Shown here piece by piece: positions 6,757-15,643 of a stretch of DNA of 54,940 nt. Numbering within the stretch: position 1 is the first letter of the stretch; the number at the start of each line of letters is the position of its first letter. The DNA lies in NCBI GenBank assembly GCA_902768975.1, contig CACXMZ010000003.1, positions 1-54,940 of the forward strand. The letters are read 5' to 3'. This DNA is from an uncultured Coriobacteriaceae bacterium. Lineage in GTDB: Bacteria; Actinomycetota; Coriobacteriia; Coriobacteriales; Eggerthellaceae. The notes below the pieces were generated by a model. The model searched no databases and was not told where the DNA came from. It worked only from the letters and a program-made list of their open reading frames with translations. The translations under genes were made by a program, and so were the position numbers.

Positions 6757-8769
6757 GTGCAAATCACAAGGCAAGCGCAACAGGGGCAGGTCCATAATTC
6801 GCGGCTAGGCGCACATGCCATAAGGCTGCTTGTGCTTATTGCCTGCGTGGCGGCACTCAGCCTATTTGTGGCACCCGCGCCCGCCCTTGCCAAAAGCTAT
6901 ACCATGCCCGAAGTAAGCATTGAAGCCACGGTGAACGCCGACGGCAGTCTACACGTGGTGGAGCAGCGTACCTTCGACTTCGACGGCAGCTTTACCTGCG
7001 TGTGGTGGGAATTCAACAGGCTGTACTCACCTAAGGAACTGCAGGTCAACGGCGTGTCTTTGACGCTCGGTATGGGGTCGCCAGCAGATGCGGCCACAGC
7101 AAGCATGCCCCTTGAAGAAGTGCCTTTCAAAACCCTGTGGCGCAGCGAAGGTGGGCCTGGCAGGGCTGCCTATTCTGTGGACAAAGCCTACGACGGCGTG
7201 TACGTGTTCTTCGATGTGAGCAACACACTTATGCGCGTGACGCTGGACTACACCGTTTTGAACGCGGTGGAAGTGTATACCGACTGCGCGCACTTGTATT
7301 GGCAGTTTGTTGGGCCCGATTGGGCGGAAGACAGCCAGGATGTTGAATGCGTTATCAGCTTGCCGGCTGGCAAAACTCCTGCGGTGGAAGGCGACACGGT
7401 GCGCGCCTGGGGCCATGGCCCCTTGGATGGCGCAGTGCAGTTCAGTGAAGACGCCACCCAAATTACCTACTCCGTTCCGCGCGTGAAGTCGGGCGAATAC
7501 GCCGAAGCACGCATTGTGTTCCCAACCGACTGGCTCAGCCTGCCTGCGGGTTACGAAACCAAGAACCGTGCTGGGCTTGAAAGCATTCTTGAAGCCGAGC
7601 GGGCGGAAGCGGACAAGGCGAACCGTGGGCGCATTATATCCATGATCTTCTTTGGTGTTCTGGGACTGATTTCGGCCCTGAGCGTTTTGTGGGCTGCTAT
7701 TAATTGGCTGCTGTACGGCCGTGAGTACCGCCCCGACTTTACTGAAAAATACTGGCGCGACCTGCCCAACAAGGACGCGCATCCTGCAGTTATAAACCGC
7801 CTGATGAACTGGGACAAGACATCTTCCATGGACGTAGTGGCAACCATTTTGCACCTGGCTGACGAAGGGGCCATTTCCATCAATCAGGGTCCACGTATTA
7901 AAAACGACGGAACCTGGCTTTCAGGCGACGACGACTATTACCTTACGCTAAACAAGGAAGTTAGCCAGAACCTTACGAATAACATCGACATTGAATTAAT
8001 CAAGCTGTTGTTTGGCGACATTGCCAAGAACAGAGACAGCGTTTGGATAAGCGAAATTGAAGCTTGGGGCGACACACACAAAGCGAGTTTCAACGGCAAG
8101 CTTTCGAAGTGGCACAAGAAGCTGGACTCCGAAGTAAGGAAGTTTGGCTATTTTGAGGTCGAAGGCGAAGAGAAGCAATATTTTGGATTTATGATTGCGG
8201 GCTTGCTGGTTTTGGTGGGCGCTTACGTTTCGTTCGATCTAGAAAACTGGTGGCCCAGTATCTTCTTTACAGTTGGCGCAGCGGTGGTAGCGCTATTTTC
8301 CATTTTTATGCCGCGTCGCAGTAGAAAGGGTGCCGAAGACTATGCCCGTGCGAAGGCGCTCAAGCGTTGGTTGAAGGACTTCACATTGCTCAATGAAAGC
8401 ATTCCGACCGACGTGAAAGTGTGGGGCCATTTTATGGTGTACGCCTTCGTGTTCGGCGTTGCGGCGAAGACCTTGCAGCAGTTGCGTGGCGTGGTGCCCG
8501 AAATGTTTGCTGAAGGGCAGGGCATGGGTACAGGCGGCGGCAGTGGTTTGCCTTGGCATACCTGGTATGTTTCAGATGGCATCGGCGCATCCACGAGGCA
8601 TTCCTTTGCGGACGCATTTGACAAAATGTGGTCTAACACCGCGAGCTCGGCTGCTGCAGCCGTGAGTTCCAGTAGCGGTGGCGGCTGGTCGAGCGGTGGA
8701 GGCTTTAGCGGCGGCTTTTCCGGTGGCGGAGGCGGCGGCTTCGGCGGAGGCGGCGGCGGAGCTCGGTAG
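6757..8769 (+). CDS. DUF2207 membrane protein with Gly-rich C-terminus
   Basis: A 670-residue protein starting at a GTG with a strong site (AAGGAGGG). Residues ~25-46 are a signal peptide or anchor (LVLIACVAALSLFVAPAPAL), then comes an extracellular domain of the DUF2207 type (VNADGSLHVVEQRTFDFDGS). A membrane helix follows near 295 (ISMIFFGVLGLISALSVLW), then a cytosolic winged-helix-like part (DVVATILHLADEGAISI), two further helices near 470-510, and a low-complexity tail of Gly and Ser (GGGFSGGFSGGGGGGFGG). This is the usual DUF2207 layout, including the glycine tail. It follows lemA, its usual partner; an envelope role is likely but unproven. A hairpin element begins directly at its stop codon. 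Confidence 0.8.
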   Translation: MQITRQAQQGQVHNSRLGAHAIRLLVLIACVAALSLFVAPAPALAKSYTMPEVSIEATVNADGSLHVVEQRTFDFDGSFTCVWWEFNRLYSPKELQVNGVSLTLGMGSPADAATASMPLEEVPFKTLWRSEGGPGRAAYSVDKAYDGVYVFFDVSNTLMRVTLDYTVLNAVEVYTDCAHLYWQFVGPDWAEDSQDVECVISLPAGKTPAVEGDTVRAWGHGPLDGAVQFSEDATQITYSVPRVKSGEYAEARIVFPTDWLSLPAGYETKNRAGLESILEAERAEADKANRGRIISMIFFGVLGLISALSVLWAAINWLLYGREYRPDFTEKYWRDLPNKDAHPAVINRLMNWDKTSSMDVVATILHLADEGAISINQGPRIKNDGTWLSGDDDYYLTLNKEVSQNLTNNIDIELIKLLFGDIAKNRDSVWISEIEAWGDTHKASFNGKLSKWHKKLDSEVRKFGYFEVEGEEKQYFGFMIAGLLVLVGAYVSFDLENWWPSIFFTVGAAVVALFSIFMPRRSRKGAEDYARAKALKRWLKDFTLLNESIPTDVKVWGHFMVYAFVFGVAAKTLQQLRGVVPEMFAEGQGMGTGGGSGLPWHTWYVSDGIGASTRHSFADAFDKMWSNTASSAAAAVSSSSGGGWSSGGGFSGGFSGGGGGGFGGGGGGAR

Positions 8770-8936
8770 TTTCGCTGTTCTAACGAACAGCGAAATTAAT
8801 CGACGTTGCGGGAGCGTGTGGCACCTTATCTTGCCGCTCCAAGCCCTCGTCGCGTAGCGAAGTACGCTTCCTCGGGCTTTCCCGGCAATCTAAAGCGCCA
8901 CACGCACCCTCACTGACTTAACCTAGACCCGTCAGT
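8770..8936 (+). other. Structured intergenic element A (two-hairpin family)
   Basis: Hairpin 1: TTTCGCTGTTC (8770-8780), TAAC loop, GAACAGCGAAA (8785-8795), perfect. Then ATTAATCGACG leads into a long imperfect stem: GCGTGTGGC (8814-8822) with GCCACACGC (8897-8905); an internal loop with TTATC on the 5' side and TCTA on the 3' side; TTGCCG/CGGCAA (8831-8836/8883-8888); AAGCCC/GGGCTT (8841-8846/8874-8879); and GCGTA/TACGC (8852-8856/8863-8867) at the tip. A last small stem ACTGAC/GTCAGT closes at 8936. The layout matches elements B (44856) and C (54651), with different stem sequences. Confidence 0.75.
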
Positions 8937-8940
8937 TACA

Positions 8941-9846
8941 ATGTGTTGTATGAATCTACCAACTTGGGCATACAAACTCATGCTTCTTGCGGCACCTCTT
9001 ATCTGGGGTGCTTCCTTTGTGGTGATGAAATACTCGCTCGACATCATGGGTCCCGCCATGCTGGTGGGTATCCGTTTTGTGGTGGCGGGCTTGCTTGTGC
9101 TCGTCTTTTTCTTTCCGCGGGTGCGCGCCAACTTGAACAAGAAGACCATTACCGCAGGCGTTATTTTGGGCGCTGTTTACTTCGCGGCATACTGGGCGCA
9201 AAACGTGGGGCTTACCGACACAACCCCAGGTAAGAACGCCTTTCTTACCGCTGCCTATGTCGTCATGGTGCCGTACCTCTATTGGATTTTGGCCAAGAAA
9301 AGCCCCAACATCTATAACATAATTGCCGCCATTCTTTGCCTTGCGGGCATTGGTTTTGTTTCGCTCGATGCGGCCCTGAACATGGGCTTTGGCGACAGCA
9401 TGACACTCGTGGGCGGCTTCTTCTTCGCGCTGCACATGGCGCTCATTCCGTACTTCGCGCGCGACTACGACATTTTCACCATGAGCTTTCTTCAGTTTAT
9501 AGTCTGCGGAATTTTGGGCCTTATCGTTGGCTTTGCCATAGAGCCCCTGCCGAGCCTGGCTGAGCTTGCCAACCCCACCTTCTTCTGGCAGATGTTCTAC
9601 CTAGCCGTTGGTTCGTCCTTCCTGGCTTCCATGTGCCAAAACGTAGGCCAGACGCGCGTGAACCCCAGCCAGGCTTCGCTCATCTTAAGCCTTGAAGGGG
9701 TGTTTGGTGTGCTCATTAGCATTGCTTTTTATGGCGAAGTGCTCACCGTGCGCGTTATCATTGGTTTTGCCCTTATCTTTATTGCGGTTATCGTAAGTGA
9801 AGTACTTTCGACCAAGGAGATCCCATGGCAGAGAAAAGCAATCTAG
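8941..9846 (+). CDS. DMT-superfamily (EamA) transporter
   Basis: A 301-residue polytopic protein with ten predicted helices in two EamA repeats (first repeat: LAAPLIWGASFVVMKYSLDI; second begins near MTLVGGFFFALHMALIPYFA, ending with LILSLEGVFGVLISIAFYGE). Members export amino acids, metabolites or drugs; the substrate cannot be told from sequence. The start may be the ATG at 8941 or at 8950; neither has a ribosome-binding site. The first lies within a few bases of a TTACAAT-like -10, so a leaderless transcript is possible. Its last 22 bp overlap the shikimate kinase gene, implying one transcript. Confidence 0.8.
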   Translation: MCCMNLPTWAYKLMLLAAPLIWGASFVVMKYSLDIMGPAMLVGIRFVVAGLLVLVFFFPRVRANLNKKTITAGVILGAVYFAAYWAQNVGLTDTTPGKNAFLTAAYVVMVPYLYWILAKKSPNIYNIIAAILCLAGIGFVSLDAALNMGFGDSMTLVGGFFFALHMALIPYFARDYDIFTMSFLQFIVCGILGLIVGFAIEPLPSLAELANPTFFWQMFYLAVGSSFLASMCQNVGQTRVNPSQASLILSLEGVFGVLISIAFYGEVLTVRVIIGFALIFIAVIVSEVLSTKEIPWQRKAI

Positions 9847-10331
9847 TCTTGATAGGCATGCCGGGTGCAGGCAAGAGTTCCATGGGCGTGGTGGCGGCCA
9901 AGATGTTGGGTATGGATTTCATTGACTGCGACTTGCTTATCCAGGGGCGCTTTGGACGCACGCTTGCGCGCATCATTGACGAGGCGGGCGCCGAAGGCTT
10001 TATCGAAATCGAAAACGAAGTGCTGCGCGAAATCGAATGCGAAAACACGCTTATTGCGACGGGTGGGTCGGCCGTGTATTCCGAAGAAGCCATGGCGCAC
10101 TTGCAAAGCATAGGTACTGTGGTGTACCTGCAGGTTTCGATTGAAGAACTGAAGGAGCGCTTGGGCGAATTGGCGGAACGCGGCGTGGTGATGCGTGGCG
10201 ACTGCCATTCCCTGGAAGACCTGTATGCGGAACGCCTGCCGCTCTACGAACGCTGGGCCGACATTACTATTTCAGTCGACAACACTTCCATCCGTGAAGC
10301 CGCCGAAACCTTGGTGAATACGTTACAATAG
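9825..10331 (+). CDS. aroK: Shikimate kinase
   Basis: A 168-residue P-loop kinase that phosphorylates shikimate at the 3-hydroxyl with ATP, the fifth step of chorismate (aromatic amino acid) synthesis in the cytosol. Walker A is GMPGAGKSS at residues ~11-19. The shikimate-binding Asp is in DFIDCDLLI, the conserved ATGGSAVYSEE carries the GGG-like substrate loop (here GGS), and the lid arginine lies in ERLPLYERWAD. Length is normal for AroK. It starts inside the end of the transporter gene. GGS in place of the usual GGG is a mild deviation seen in some family members. Confidence 0.88.
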   Translation: MAEKSNLVLIGMPGAGKSSMGVVAAKMLGMDFIDCDLLIQGRFGRTLARIIDEAGAEGFIEIENEVLREIECENTLIATGGSAVYSEEAMAHLQSIGTVVYLQVSIEELKERLGELAERGVVMRGDCHSLEDLYAERLPLYERWADITISVDNTSIREAAETLVNTLQ

Positions 10332-10338
10332 CGCACGT

Positions 10339-10414
10339 GCCTCCGTAGCTCAGGGGATAGAGCACCGCTCTCCTAAAGCGGGTGTCGGCCGTTCGAATCG
10401 GCCCGGGGGCACCA
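10339..10414 (+). tRNA. tRNA-Arg (CCT)
   Basis: Acceptor GCCTCCG/CGGGGGC with one G-T pair, D-arm GCTCAGGGGATAGAGC, anticodon arm CCGCT-CTCCTAA-AGCGG (anticodon CCT, codon AGG), T-arm TCGGCCGTTCGAATCGGCC overlapping the usual GTTCGAAT, and encoded CCA. Length 76. Confidence 0.95.
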
Positions 10415-10433
10415 GATAACTTCCAGCATGAAG

Positions 10434-10449
10434 CGGCCCGGGGGCACCA
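10434..10449 (+). repeat. Duplicated 3' end of tRNA-Arg
   Basis: CGGCCCGGGGGCACCA at 10399-10414 (T-arm 3' half, acceptor and CCA) is repeated exactly at 10434-10449, 35 bp further on. This is the footprint expected of tRNA-targeting site-specific integration. No integrase is present. Confidence 0.85.
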
Positions 10450-10494
10450 CAATAATGCGTCTGGTGTATAGCCCTTTTTTCAAGTATTCAGAAA

Positions 10495-10516
10495 GCGTGT
10501 AGCACGCGGCTTTTTT
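10495..10516 (+). terminator. Terminator after tRNA-Arg
   Basis: GCGTG (10495-10499), TAG loop, CACGC (10503-10507), GGC and six T residues. It separates the tRNA transcript from the heme operon. Confidence 0.7.
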
Positions 10517-10609
10517 CGCGAAATACCAGCCGTTTTGGTAAGGTTTGTTGTGCAGAATTGAACGAGACGAGCCCCTTGATTAATGGGCTGGGCGGACAGG
10601 ATTAACTAC

Positions 10610-11560
10610 ATGGGAAAAGTCGTTCGCATAGGTACACGGGGAAGCAAGCTGGCGCTGTGGCAGGCCAATTACGTGGCCGATCTGCTACGCGCGGCGGTGC
10701 CCGACTACACCTTTGAAGTTGAAATCGTTAAAACCAAGGGCGACAAAATTCTTGACGTGGCCCTTTCCAAGATTGGTGACAAGGGTCTGTTTACCAAAGA
10801 ACTTGAAGTGGGCCTGCTGGAAGGCAGTGTGGATTTGTGCGTGCATTCCTGTAAAGACATGCCCACCCAGTTGCCCGAAGGCCTGGCGCTCGTTGCCATG
10901 CCACCGCGCGTGGACCCGCGCGACAGCTTGGTGGCGCCCACTGAAGGCATGACCATTGAAACCATTCCCACTGGAGCGCGCGTGGCAACAGGTTCCCTGC
11001 GCCGCGTGGCCCAGCTGGCACGTCTGCGCCCCGACGTGGAAATCTGTGAAATCCGTGGCAATGTGGACACGCGCATTGGCAAGGTGGTCGAAGGTGAATT
11101 CGACTGCGCCATTTTGGCGGCGGCGGGCATTACGCGCCTGGGTCTGACGGAACATATTTCATCTATTATCCCTGTTGAAACCATGATTCCTGCGGTGGGC
11201 CAGGGCGCCATTGTTATTGAGGCGCGCGAAAACGACGAAGAAATTGCCCAACTGTGCGCCACTATTGCCGACGCGAATACCATGCGCGCCGTGGAAGCGG
11301 AACGCATTGTCCTGGCCGAGCTGGAAGGCGGCTGTCAGGTGCCTATGGGTGCCCACGCCCGCCAGGAAAACCGCGACGGGCACGACCTGTTTGTGCTCGA
11401 TGCCTTTGTGGCTTCCCTCGATGGCCAGCGCTTGGTGCGCACCCACCTGGAAGGCAGCGCAGAAAGTTCGCAGGCGCTTGCCAAGCAGGCGGTGGCGGAC
11501 TTGCGCGAACAGGGCGCCGAAGAAATCTTGGAAGAAATACGTGTGATGGAAGGTCAATAA
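10610..11560 (+). CDS. hemC: Porphobilinogen deaminase (hydroxymethylbilane synthase)
   Basis: A 316-residue cytosolic enzyme that joins four porphobilinogens into hydroxymethylbilane. The ATG at 10610 is chosen because the family N-terminus begins there (VVRIGTRGSKLALWQAN); an ATG at 10583 would add nine residues. Seen motifs: KTKGDKI, DLCVHSCKDMPTQLP (catalytic Asp region), GSLRRVAQL, EIRGNVDTR, and the dipyrromethane-cofactor Cys242 in EGGCQVPMGAHA. Full length for the family. First gene of the heme cluster; its stop overlaps the next start (TAATG). No terminator-like structure separates it from downstream genes. Confidence 0.95.
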   Translation: MGKVVRIGTRGSKLALWQANYVADLLRAAVPDYTFEVEIVKTKGDKILDVALSKIGDKGLFTKELEVGLLEGSVDLCVHSCKDMPTQLPEGLALVAMPPRVDPRDSLVAPTEGMTIETIPTGARVATGSLRRVAQLARLRPDVEICEIRGNVDTRIGKVVEGEFDCAILAAAGITRLGLTEHISSIIPVETMIPAVGQGAIVIEARENDEEIAQLCATIADANTMRAVEAERIVLAELEGGCQVPMGAHARQENRDGHDLFVLDAFVASLDGQRLVRTHLEGSAESSQALAKQAVADLREQGAEEILEEIRVMEGQ

Positions 11561-13113
11561 TGAGTGCAGCGTGCGTATATTTGGTGGGCGCAGGCCCAGG
11601 CGACCCAGGACTTTTAACCCTGCGAGCCAAGGAATTGCTTGAAGCGGCCGACTGCGTGGTCTATGACTATCTGGCAAGCGACGCGTGCATGCGTTTTGCC
11701 AACCCTAAGGCTGAACAGATCTTCGTGGGCAAGAAGGGCTTTTCTGCTCATGTGACTCAGGATGAAATCAATGCCTGTCTGGTGGAAGTTGCCAAGCGCT
11801 ACGAAGACGGGAAGGTGGTGCGCCTGAAGGGCGGCGACCCGTATGTGTTTGGGCGCGGTGGGGAAGAAGCTCTGGTGCTTGCCGCTGAAGGCATTCCCTT
11901 TGAAGTGGTGCCTGGCGTAACGGCTGCCGTGGCGGCGTGCGCCTATGCGGGCATTCCCGTGACGCACCGGACGGTGTCTTCTTCGGTGGCGCTGGTTACG
12001 GGCCATGAAACGCCCGACAAGGACGCCCCCGTTATAGACTGGAACCACCTGGCGCAAGGCGTAGACACCCTGTGCTTCTATATGGGCATTCGCGACTTGC
12101 CTCAGATTGTGGAACGTTTGGTGGCGGGTGGCCGCAGCCCGGAAACTCCCGTGGCCCTGGTGCGTTGGGGAACAAGGCCCGAGCAGGAAACGCTTACGGC
12201 CACACTGGCTACCGTGGTGGAAGAAGTCGAAAAGGCGAACTTCCAGGCGCCAGCCATTATTGTGGTGGGCGACGTGGTGGGCCTGCGCAATTCCTTGCAA
12301 TGGTTTGAAAACCGCCCGCTTTTTGGCAAGCGTTTTGTGGTTACGCGTACGCGCGAACAGGCATCTTCCCTGGTAGGAGCCCTGGAAAGCCTGGGTGCCA
12401 ACGTTGTGGAATTCCCTACAATCGAAGTGGTGCCGCGTAGCCTCAACGAAGAAATTGCCGCTAAGCTGGCCGCACTTTCTGAATACGACTGGGTGGTCTT
12501 CACGAGCGCCAACGGCGTTGAGGCAAGCTTCAATTTGCTTAACGAAGCCGGCCTGGACGCGCGCGCCTTTGCCACCTGCAAGATTGCCAGCATTGGCCCT
12601 GCCACCACCAACACGCTGCGAGCGCATGGGCTGGTGGCCGACTTGGTGCCACCGCGCTACGTGGCGGAATCGGTTGCCGAAGCGCTGCTGGAAGCGGGCG
12701 TGGCCCAGGGGAGCAAGCTGTGTATCCTGCGCGCCAGCGCAGCCCGCGACGTGCTCCCTGAATTGCTCGAAGAAGCGGGGGCCACGGTGGACGTGGTGCA
12801 CGTTTACGACACGGTGGCTCCGCAGGAATCTGAGCAAGCGGCGGAAGTCATCCAGCTTCTGCGCAATGGTGCCATTGACGCGGTTACCTTTAGCGCGTCT
12901 TCGACGGTGCGTAATTTCTTCAAGCTCGTCGAAGGCGAATTGGCGGAAGGCGAAACCGTACTTGCACTTATGCAGGACGTTGCGGCCATAAGCATTGGTA
13001 CAATTACGTCGAACACAATCAAGGACCTTGGTCTGGAAGTTGCTGCCGAAGCCGACCCCTTTACCATTCCGGGTTTGGTGCAGGCAGCCCTCGATTATTT
13101 TGGCCGCGCCTAA
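11560..13113 (+). CDS. cobA-hemD: Uroporphyrinogen-III C-methyltransferase / uroporphyrinogen-III synthase fusion
   Basis: A 517-residue bifunctional protein. Residues ~1-250 are [18 protein letters not shown] at the start, [18 protein letters not shown], and [19 protein letters not shown]. This half methylates uroporphyrinogen III at C2 and C7 with SAM to give precorrin-2. Residues ~265-515 are HemD, which closes and inverts ring [34 protein letters not shown], and a C-terminal [13 protein letters not shown]. The start is ATG 11560, overlapping the hemC stop by one base. The fusion couples uroporphyrinogen III formation to its entry into the siroheme branch, in line with the downstream ahb genes. 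Confidence 0.93.
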   Translation: MSAACVYLVGAGPGDPGLLTLRAKELLEAADCVVYDYLASDACMRFANPKAEQIFVGKKGFSAHVTQDEINACLVEVAKRYEDGKVVRLKGGDPYVFGRGGEEALVLAAEGIPFEVVPGVTAAVAACAYAGIPVTHRTVSSSVALVTGHETPDKDAPVIDWNHLAQGVDTLCFYMGIRDLPQIVERLVAGGRSPETPVALVRWGTRPEQETLTATLATVVEEVEKANFQAPAIIVVGDVVGLRNSLQWFENRPLFGKRFVVTRTREQASSLVGALESLGANVVEFPTIEVVPRSLNEEIAAKLAALSEYDWVVFTSANGVEASFNLLNEAGLDARAFATCKIASIGPATTNTLRAHGLVADLVPPRYVAESVAEALLEAGVAQGSKLCILRASAARDVLPELLEEAGATVDVVHVYDTVAPQESEQAAEVIQLLRNGAIDAVTFSASSTVRNFFKLVEGELAEGETVLALMQDVAAISIGTITSNTIKDLGLEVAAEADPFTIPGLVQAALDYFGRA

Positions 13114-13149
13114 GCCGCTGCCAGGACTGCTGAACAGGAAGGGACAAGC

Positions 13150-14130
13150 ATGGGATTTCCAACATACCGACCCCGCCGCATGCGCGTAAATGAAGCAGCG
13201 CGCAACCTAATCCGCGAAACCGCATTGGACGCGGGCGACTTTATCTACCCCTTCTTTGTATGCCCTGGCACGGGCGTGCGTGACGAAATTCCTTCCATGC
13301 CGGGTGTGTTCCGCATGAGCATTGACCAGCTCGAAGCTGAAATGAAAGAGCTTCTTGACCTGGGCATTCGCTATGTCATGCCCTTTGGCATTCCCGAAGA
13401 AAAAGACGAAGTGGGCAGCGGCGCCTACGCCGAAGACGGCATTGTGCAGCAGGCGGTGCGCGCCATTAAGGTTGCCACGCCGGACATGTATGTTATCTGC
13501 GACGTGTGCCTGTGCGAATACACGAGCCATGGGCATTGCGGCTTGCTGGACGAAGCGGGCTACGTGAAGAACGACGAAACTCTGGAGTTGCTGGCAAAGG
13601 TTGCCGTGAGCCAGGTGCGCGCGGGTGCCGACATGGTGGCGCCGTCCGACATGATGGACGGGCGCGTGGCGGCCATTCGGGCAGCGCTCGACGAAGCAGG
13701 TTTCGTGAACACGCCTATCCTGGCTTATTCGGTGAAGTATGCCAGCGGCTACTACGGCCCCTTCCGTGACGCGGCCGATTCGGCGCCAGCTTTCGGTGAT
13801 CGCCGTGCCTACCAGATGGACCCCGCCAATGCCGAAGAAGCCTTGCGCGAAGCCGAACTCGACATCGAAGAAGGCGCTGACCTGCTTATGGTTAAGCCCG
13901 CCTTGGCCTACCTGGACGTACTCAAGGAAGTGCGTGACACCTTTGGTTACCCCACGGTGGCCTACAACGTTTCGGGCGAATATGCCATGGTGAAGGCCGC
14001 TGCAGCCAATGGCTGGATCGACGAAAAGCGCGTAGTGCTGGAAACCTTGCTTTCCATGAAACGCGCGGGTGCCTGTGCCATCCTGACCTACCATGCCAAG
14101 GATGCGGCCCGCTGGCTGGCTGAAGGCTAA
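13150..14130 (+). CDS. hemB: Delta-aminolevulinic acid dehydratase (porphobilinogen synthase)
   Basis: A 326-residue enzyme condensing two 5-aminolevulinates to porphobilinogen. Schiff-base lysines are Lys196 in [11 protein letters not shown] and Lys249 in [12 protein letters not shown]. The zinc-site cysteines are present: Cys120, Cys122 and Cys130 in [14 protein letters not shown], so it is of the Zn-dependent rather than the Mg-only type. Normal length. GGAAGGGA precedes the ATG, and the gap to cobA-hemD is 36 bp. A 248-bp gap with no gene follows before ahbC. Confidence 0.95.
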   Translation: MGFPTYRPRRMRVNEAARNLIRETALDAGDFIYPFFVCPGTGVRDEIPSMPGVFRMSIDQLEAEMKELLDLGIRYVMPFGIPEEKDEVGSGAYAEDGIVQQAVRAIKVATPDMYVICDVCLCEYTSHGHCGLLDEAGYVKNDETLELLAKVAVSQVRAGADMVAPSDMMDGRVAAIRAALDEAGFVNTPILAYSVKYASGYYGPFRDAADSAPAFGDRRAYQMDPANAEEALREAELDIEEGADLLMVKPALAYLDVLKEVRDTFGYPTVAYNVSGEYAMVKAAAANGWIDEKRVVLETLLSMKRAGACAILTYHAKDAARWLAEG

Positions 14131-14378
14131 TAATATACTACCTGCACACTACGTCTTTACAGCGTTTGTAGTACGCCTTTTCTCCAACTGTTAGGAAAGC
14201 GTGAAACGCCACGTCACACGCGCAAAATGCCCCCAATATTTCGCTATCTTTAGAGTATTCGTTTTGACTACAAAACGTATCTTTTTGCGATATGGCAGCG
14301 CAGGCAGACGGCGTTGCTTGAATAAAAAGGGCGCGCTGCTGCGCCGCTTGGGGAGAGAAAAGAAAGAGAGAAGCCTCC
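14131..14378 (+). other. Leader region before ahbC, no gene seen
   Basis: The 248-bp region has an AT-rich middle (TTGACT at 14263-14268 is a possible -35 without a convincing -10) and a GC-rich inverted repeat (GGGCGCGCTGCTGCGCCGC, 14329-14347) just before the ribosome-binding site. It may hold a second promoter that divides the early from the late heme genes. Confidence 0.3.
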
Positions 14379-15635
14379 ATGATTGGTATTTCGAAACTTT
14401 ACTGTGGTGCCGTGGAAGCGGCCGACGTTTTGCGCTACAACCGCGAGTCGGGCAAGCTGCCCAGCCACATGCTGCAGTTTTCTGCCGACAAAAAACCCGT
14501 CGTGGTTTGGAATTGCACGCAAACCTGCAACCTGAAGTGCGTGCACTGCTACGCCCATTCCGAAGGCAAGAAATACGAAGGCGAAATGACCACTGAAGAT
14601 GCTAAGGTCATGATCGACGACCTGGCTCAATTTGGTGCTCCCGTCTTGCTGTTTAGCGGTGGTGAACCCACCATTCGCCCCGACATGCCTGAACTGGCCC
14701 AGTACGCTAAGGACCGCGGCATGCGCGTGGTTATTTCCACCAATGGCACGCTCATCACGCCTGAACTGGCCAAGACATTGGCCGACGTGGGCCTTTCCTA
14801 TGTGGGCGTTTCCCTGGACGGTGGACGCGAAACGCACGACAAGTTCCGCGGCGTTGAAGGCAGCTTCGACAAAGCTATTGAAGGCATTCGCAATTCGCGC
14901 GACGCAGGCATCAAGGTGGGCCTGCGCATGACCATCAACAAGCTGAACTGGCGCGACATCAACGAAATCTTCGACCTGATGGAAGAAGAGAAAATCAATC
15001 GCGCTTGCTTCTATCACCTGGTTTATACCGGCCGCGGCAGCGAACTGATGAACGAAGACCTCGACCACGCCGAAACGCGCAAGGCGGTGCGCCTGATTAT
15101 GGACCGCACGCGCGACTGGTTCAACCGCGGCGGCAAGCCCGAAATCTTAACGGTGGACAACCACGCCGACGGCCCCTTCGTGTACATGGAACTGCTCCGC
15201 GAAGACCCCGAGCGTGCCGCCGAAGTGCTGCAGCTGCTCCAGTGGAACCAGGGCAATTCCACGGGCAATGGCATCTCGTGCGTCAGCTGGGACGGTGAAG
15301 TTTACGCCGACCAATTCTGGCGCCACTTTAGCTTCGGTAACGTAAAGGACCGCCCGTTCAGCGAAATCTGGACCGACGTGAGCCGCGAAACCGAACAGTC
15401 CGACCTCATGTTTAAGCTGAAGGACAAGCGCCCGCACGTGACGGGGCGTTGCGCCAGCTGCCAGTGGCTCGACATTTGTGGCGGCAACTTCCGCGTGCGC
15501 GCTGAAGCAGCCACGGGGGATTTGTGGTCGCCTGACCCGGCGTGCTACCTGACCGATGAAGAGATTAGTATTTCCGATCCTGTTGCTTTGGCTGAAGCGC
15601 ATGCGCGCGCCAATGCTGAAGCTGGTCTTGAATAG
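14379..15635 (+). CDS. ahbC: Radical SAM 12,18-didecarboxysiroheme deacetylase (AhbC/NirJ1-like)
   Basis: A 418-residue cytosolic radical SAM enzyme, assigned to removal of the two acetate chains of didecarboxysiroheme to give Fe-coproporphyrin III. The family N-terminus (MIGISKLYCG) leads to the CX3CX2C cluster motif, Cys50-Cys54-Cys57 (TCNLKCVHCYAH), then LLFSGGEPTIRPD and VVISTNGTLIT. The SPASM-type C-terminus carries further cysteines (ISCVSWDGEVYADQ, GRCASCQWLDICGG, ACYL) for an auxiliary cluster. An additional Cys46 (WNCTQTC) stands where the relatives I recall have Val. The next gene, ahbD, follows after 8 bp. Confidence 0.85.
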   Translation: MIGISKLYCGAVEAADVLRYNRESGKLPSHMLQFSADKKPVVVWNCTQTCNLKCVHCYAHSEGKKYEGEMTTEDAKVMIDDLAQFGAPVLLFSGGEPTIRPDMPELAQYAKDRGMRVVISTNGTLITPELAKTLADVGLSYVGVSLDGGRETHDKFRGVEGSFDKAIEGIRNSRDAGIKVGLRMTINKLNWRDINEIFDLMEEEKINRACFYHLVYTGRGSELMNEDLDHAETRKAVRLIMDRTRDWFNRGGKPEILTVDNHADGPFVYMELLREDPERAAEVLQLLQWNQGNSTGNGISCVSWDGEVYADQFWRHFSFGNVKDRPFSEIWTDVSRETEQSDLMFKLKDKRPHVTGRCASCQWLDICGGNFRVRAEAATGDLWSPDPACYLTDEEISISDPVALAEAHARANAEAGLE

Positions 15636-15643
15636 AGGCAGCC

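Noticed and set aside
8770-8800. Element hairpins as integron attC sites (TCTAAC...GAAC)
   Set aside because: The other end lacks a GTTRRRY core, no integrase or cassette array is present, and the paired sequence is too regular compared with attC sites.
10583-10609. Upstream ATG as the hemC start
   Set aside because: The family N-terminus begins at 10610 and the added residues (MGWADRINY) do not match HemC.
11614-12837. 407-codon minus-strand ORF over cobA-hemD; similar long antisense frames over serS (39087-40364) and hemL (18699-19655)
   Set aside because: Shadows of GC-rich coding sequence; no start signals and no recognisable domains.
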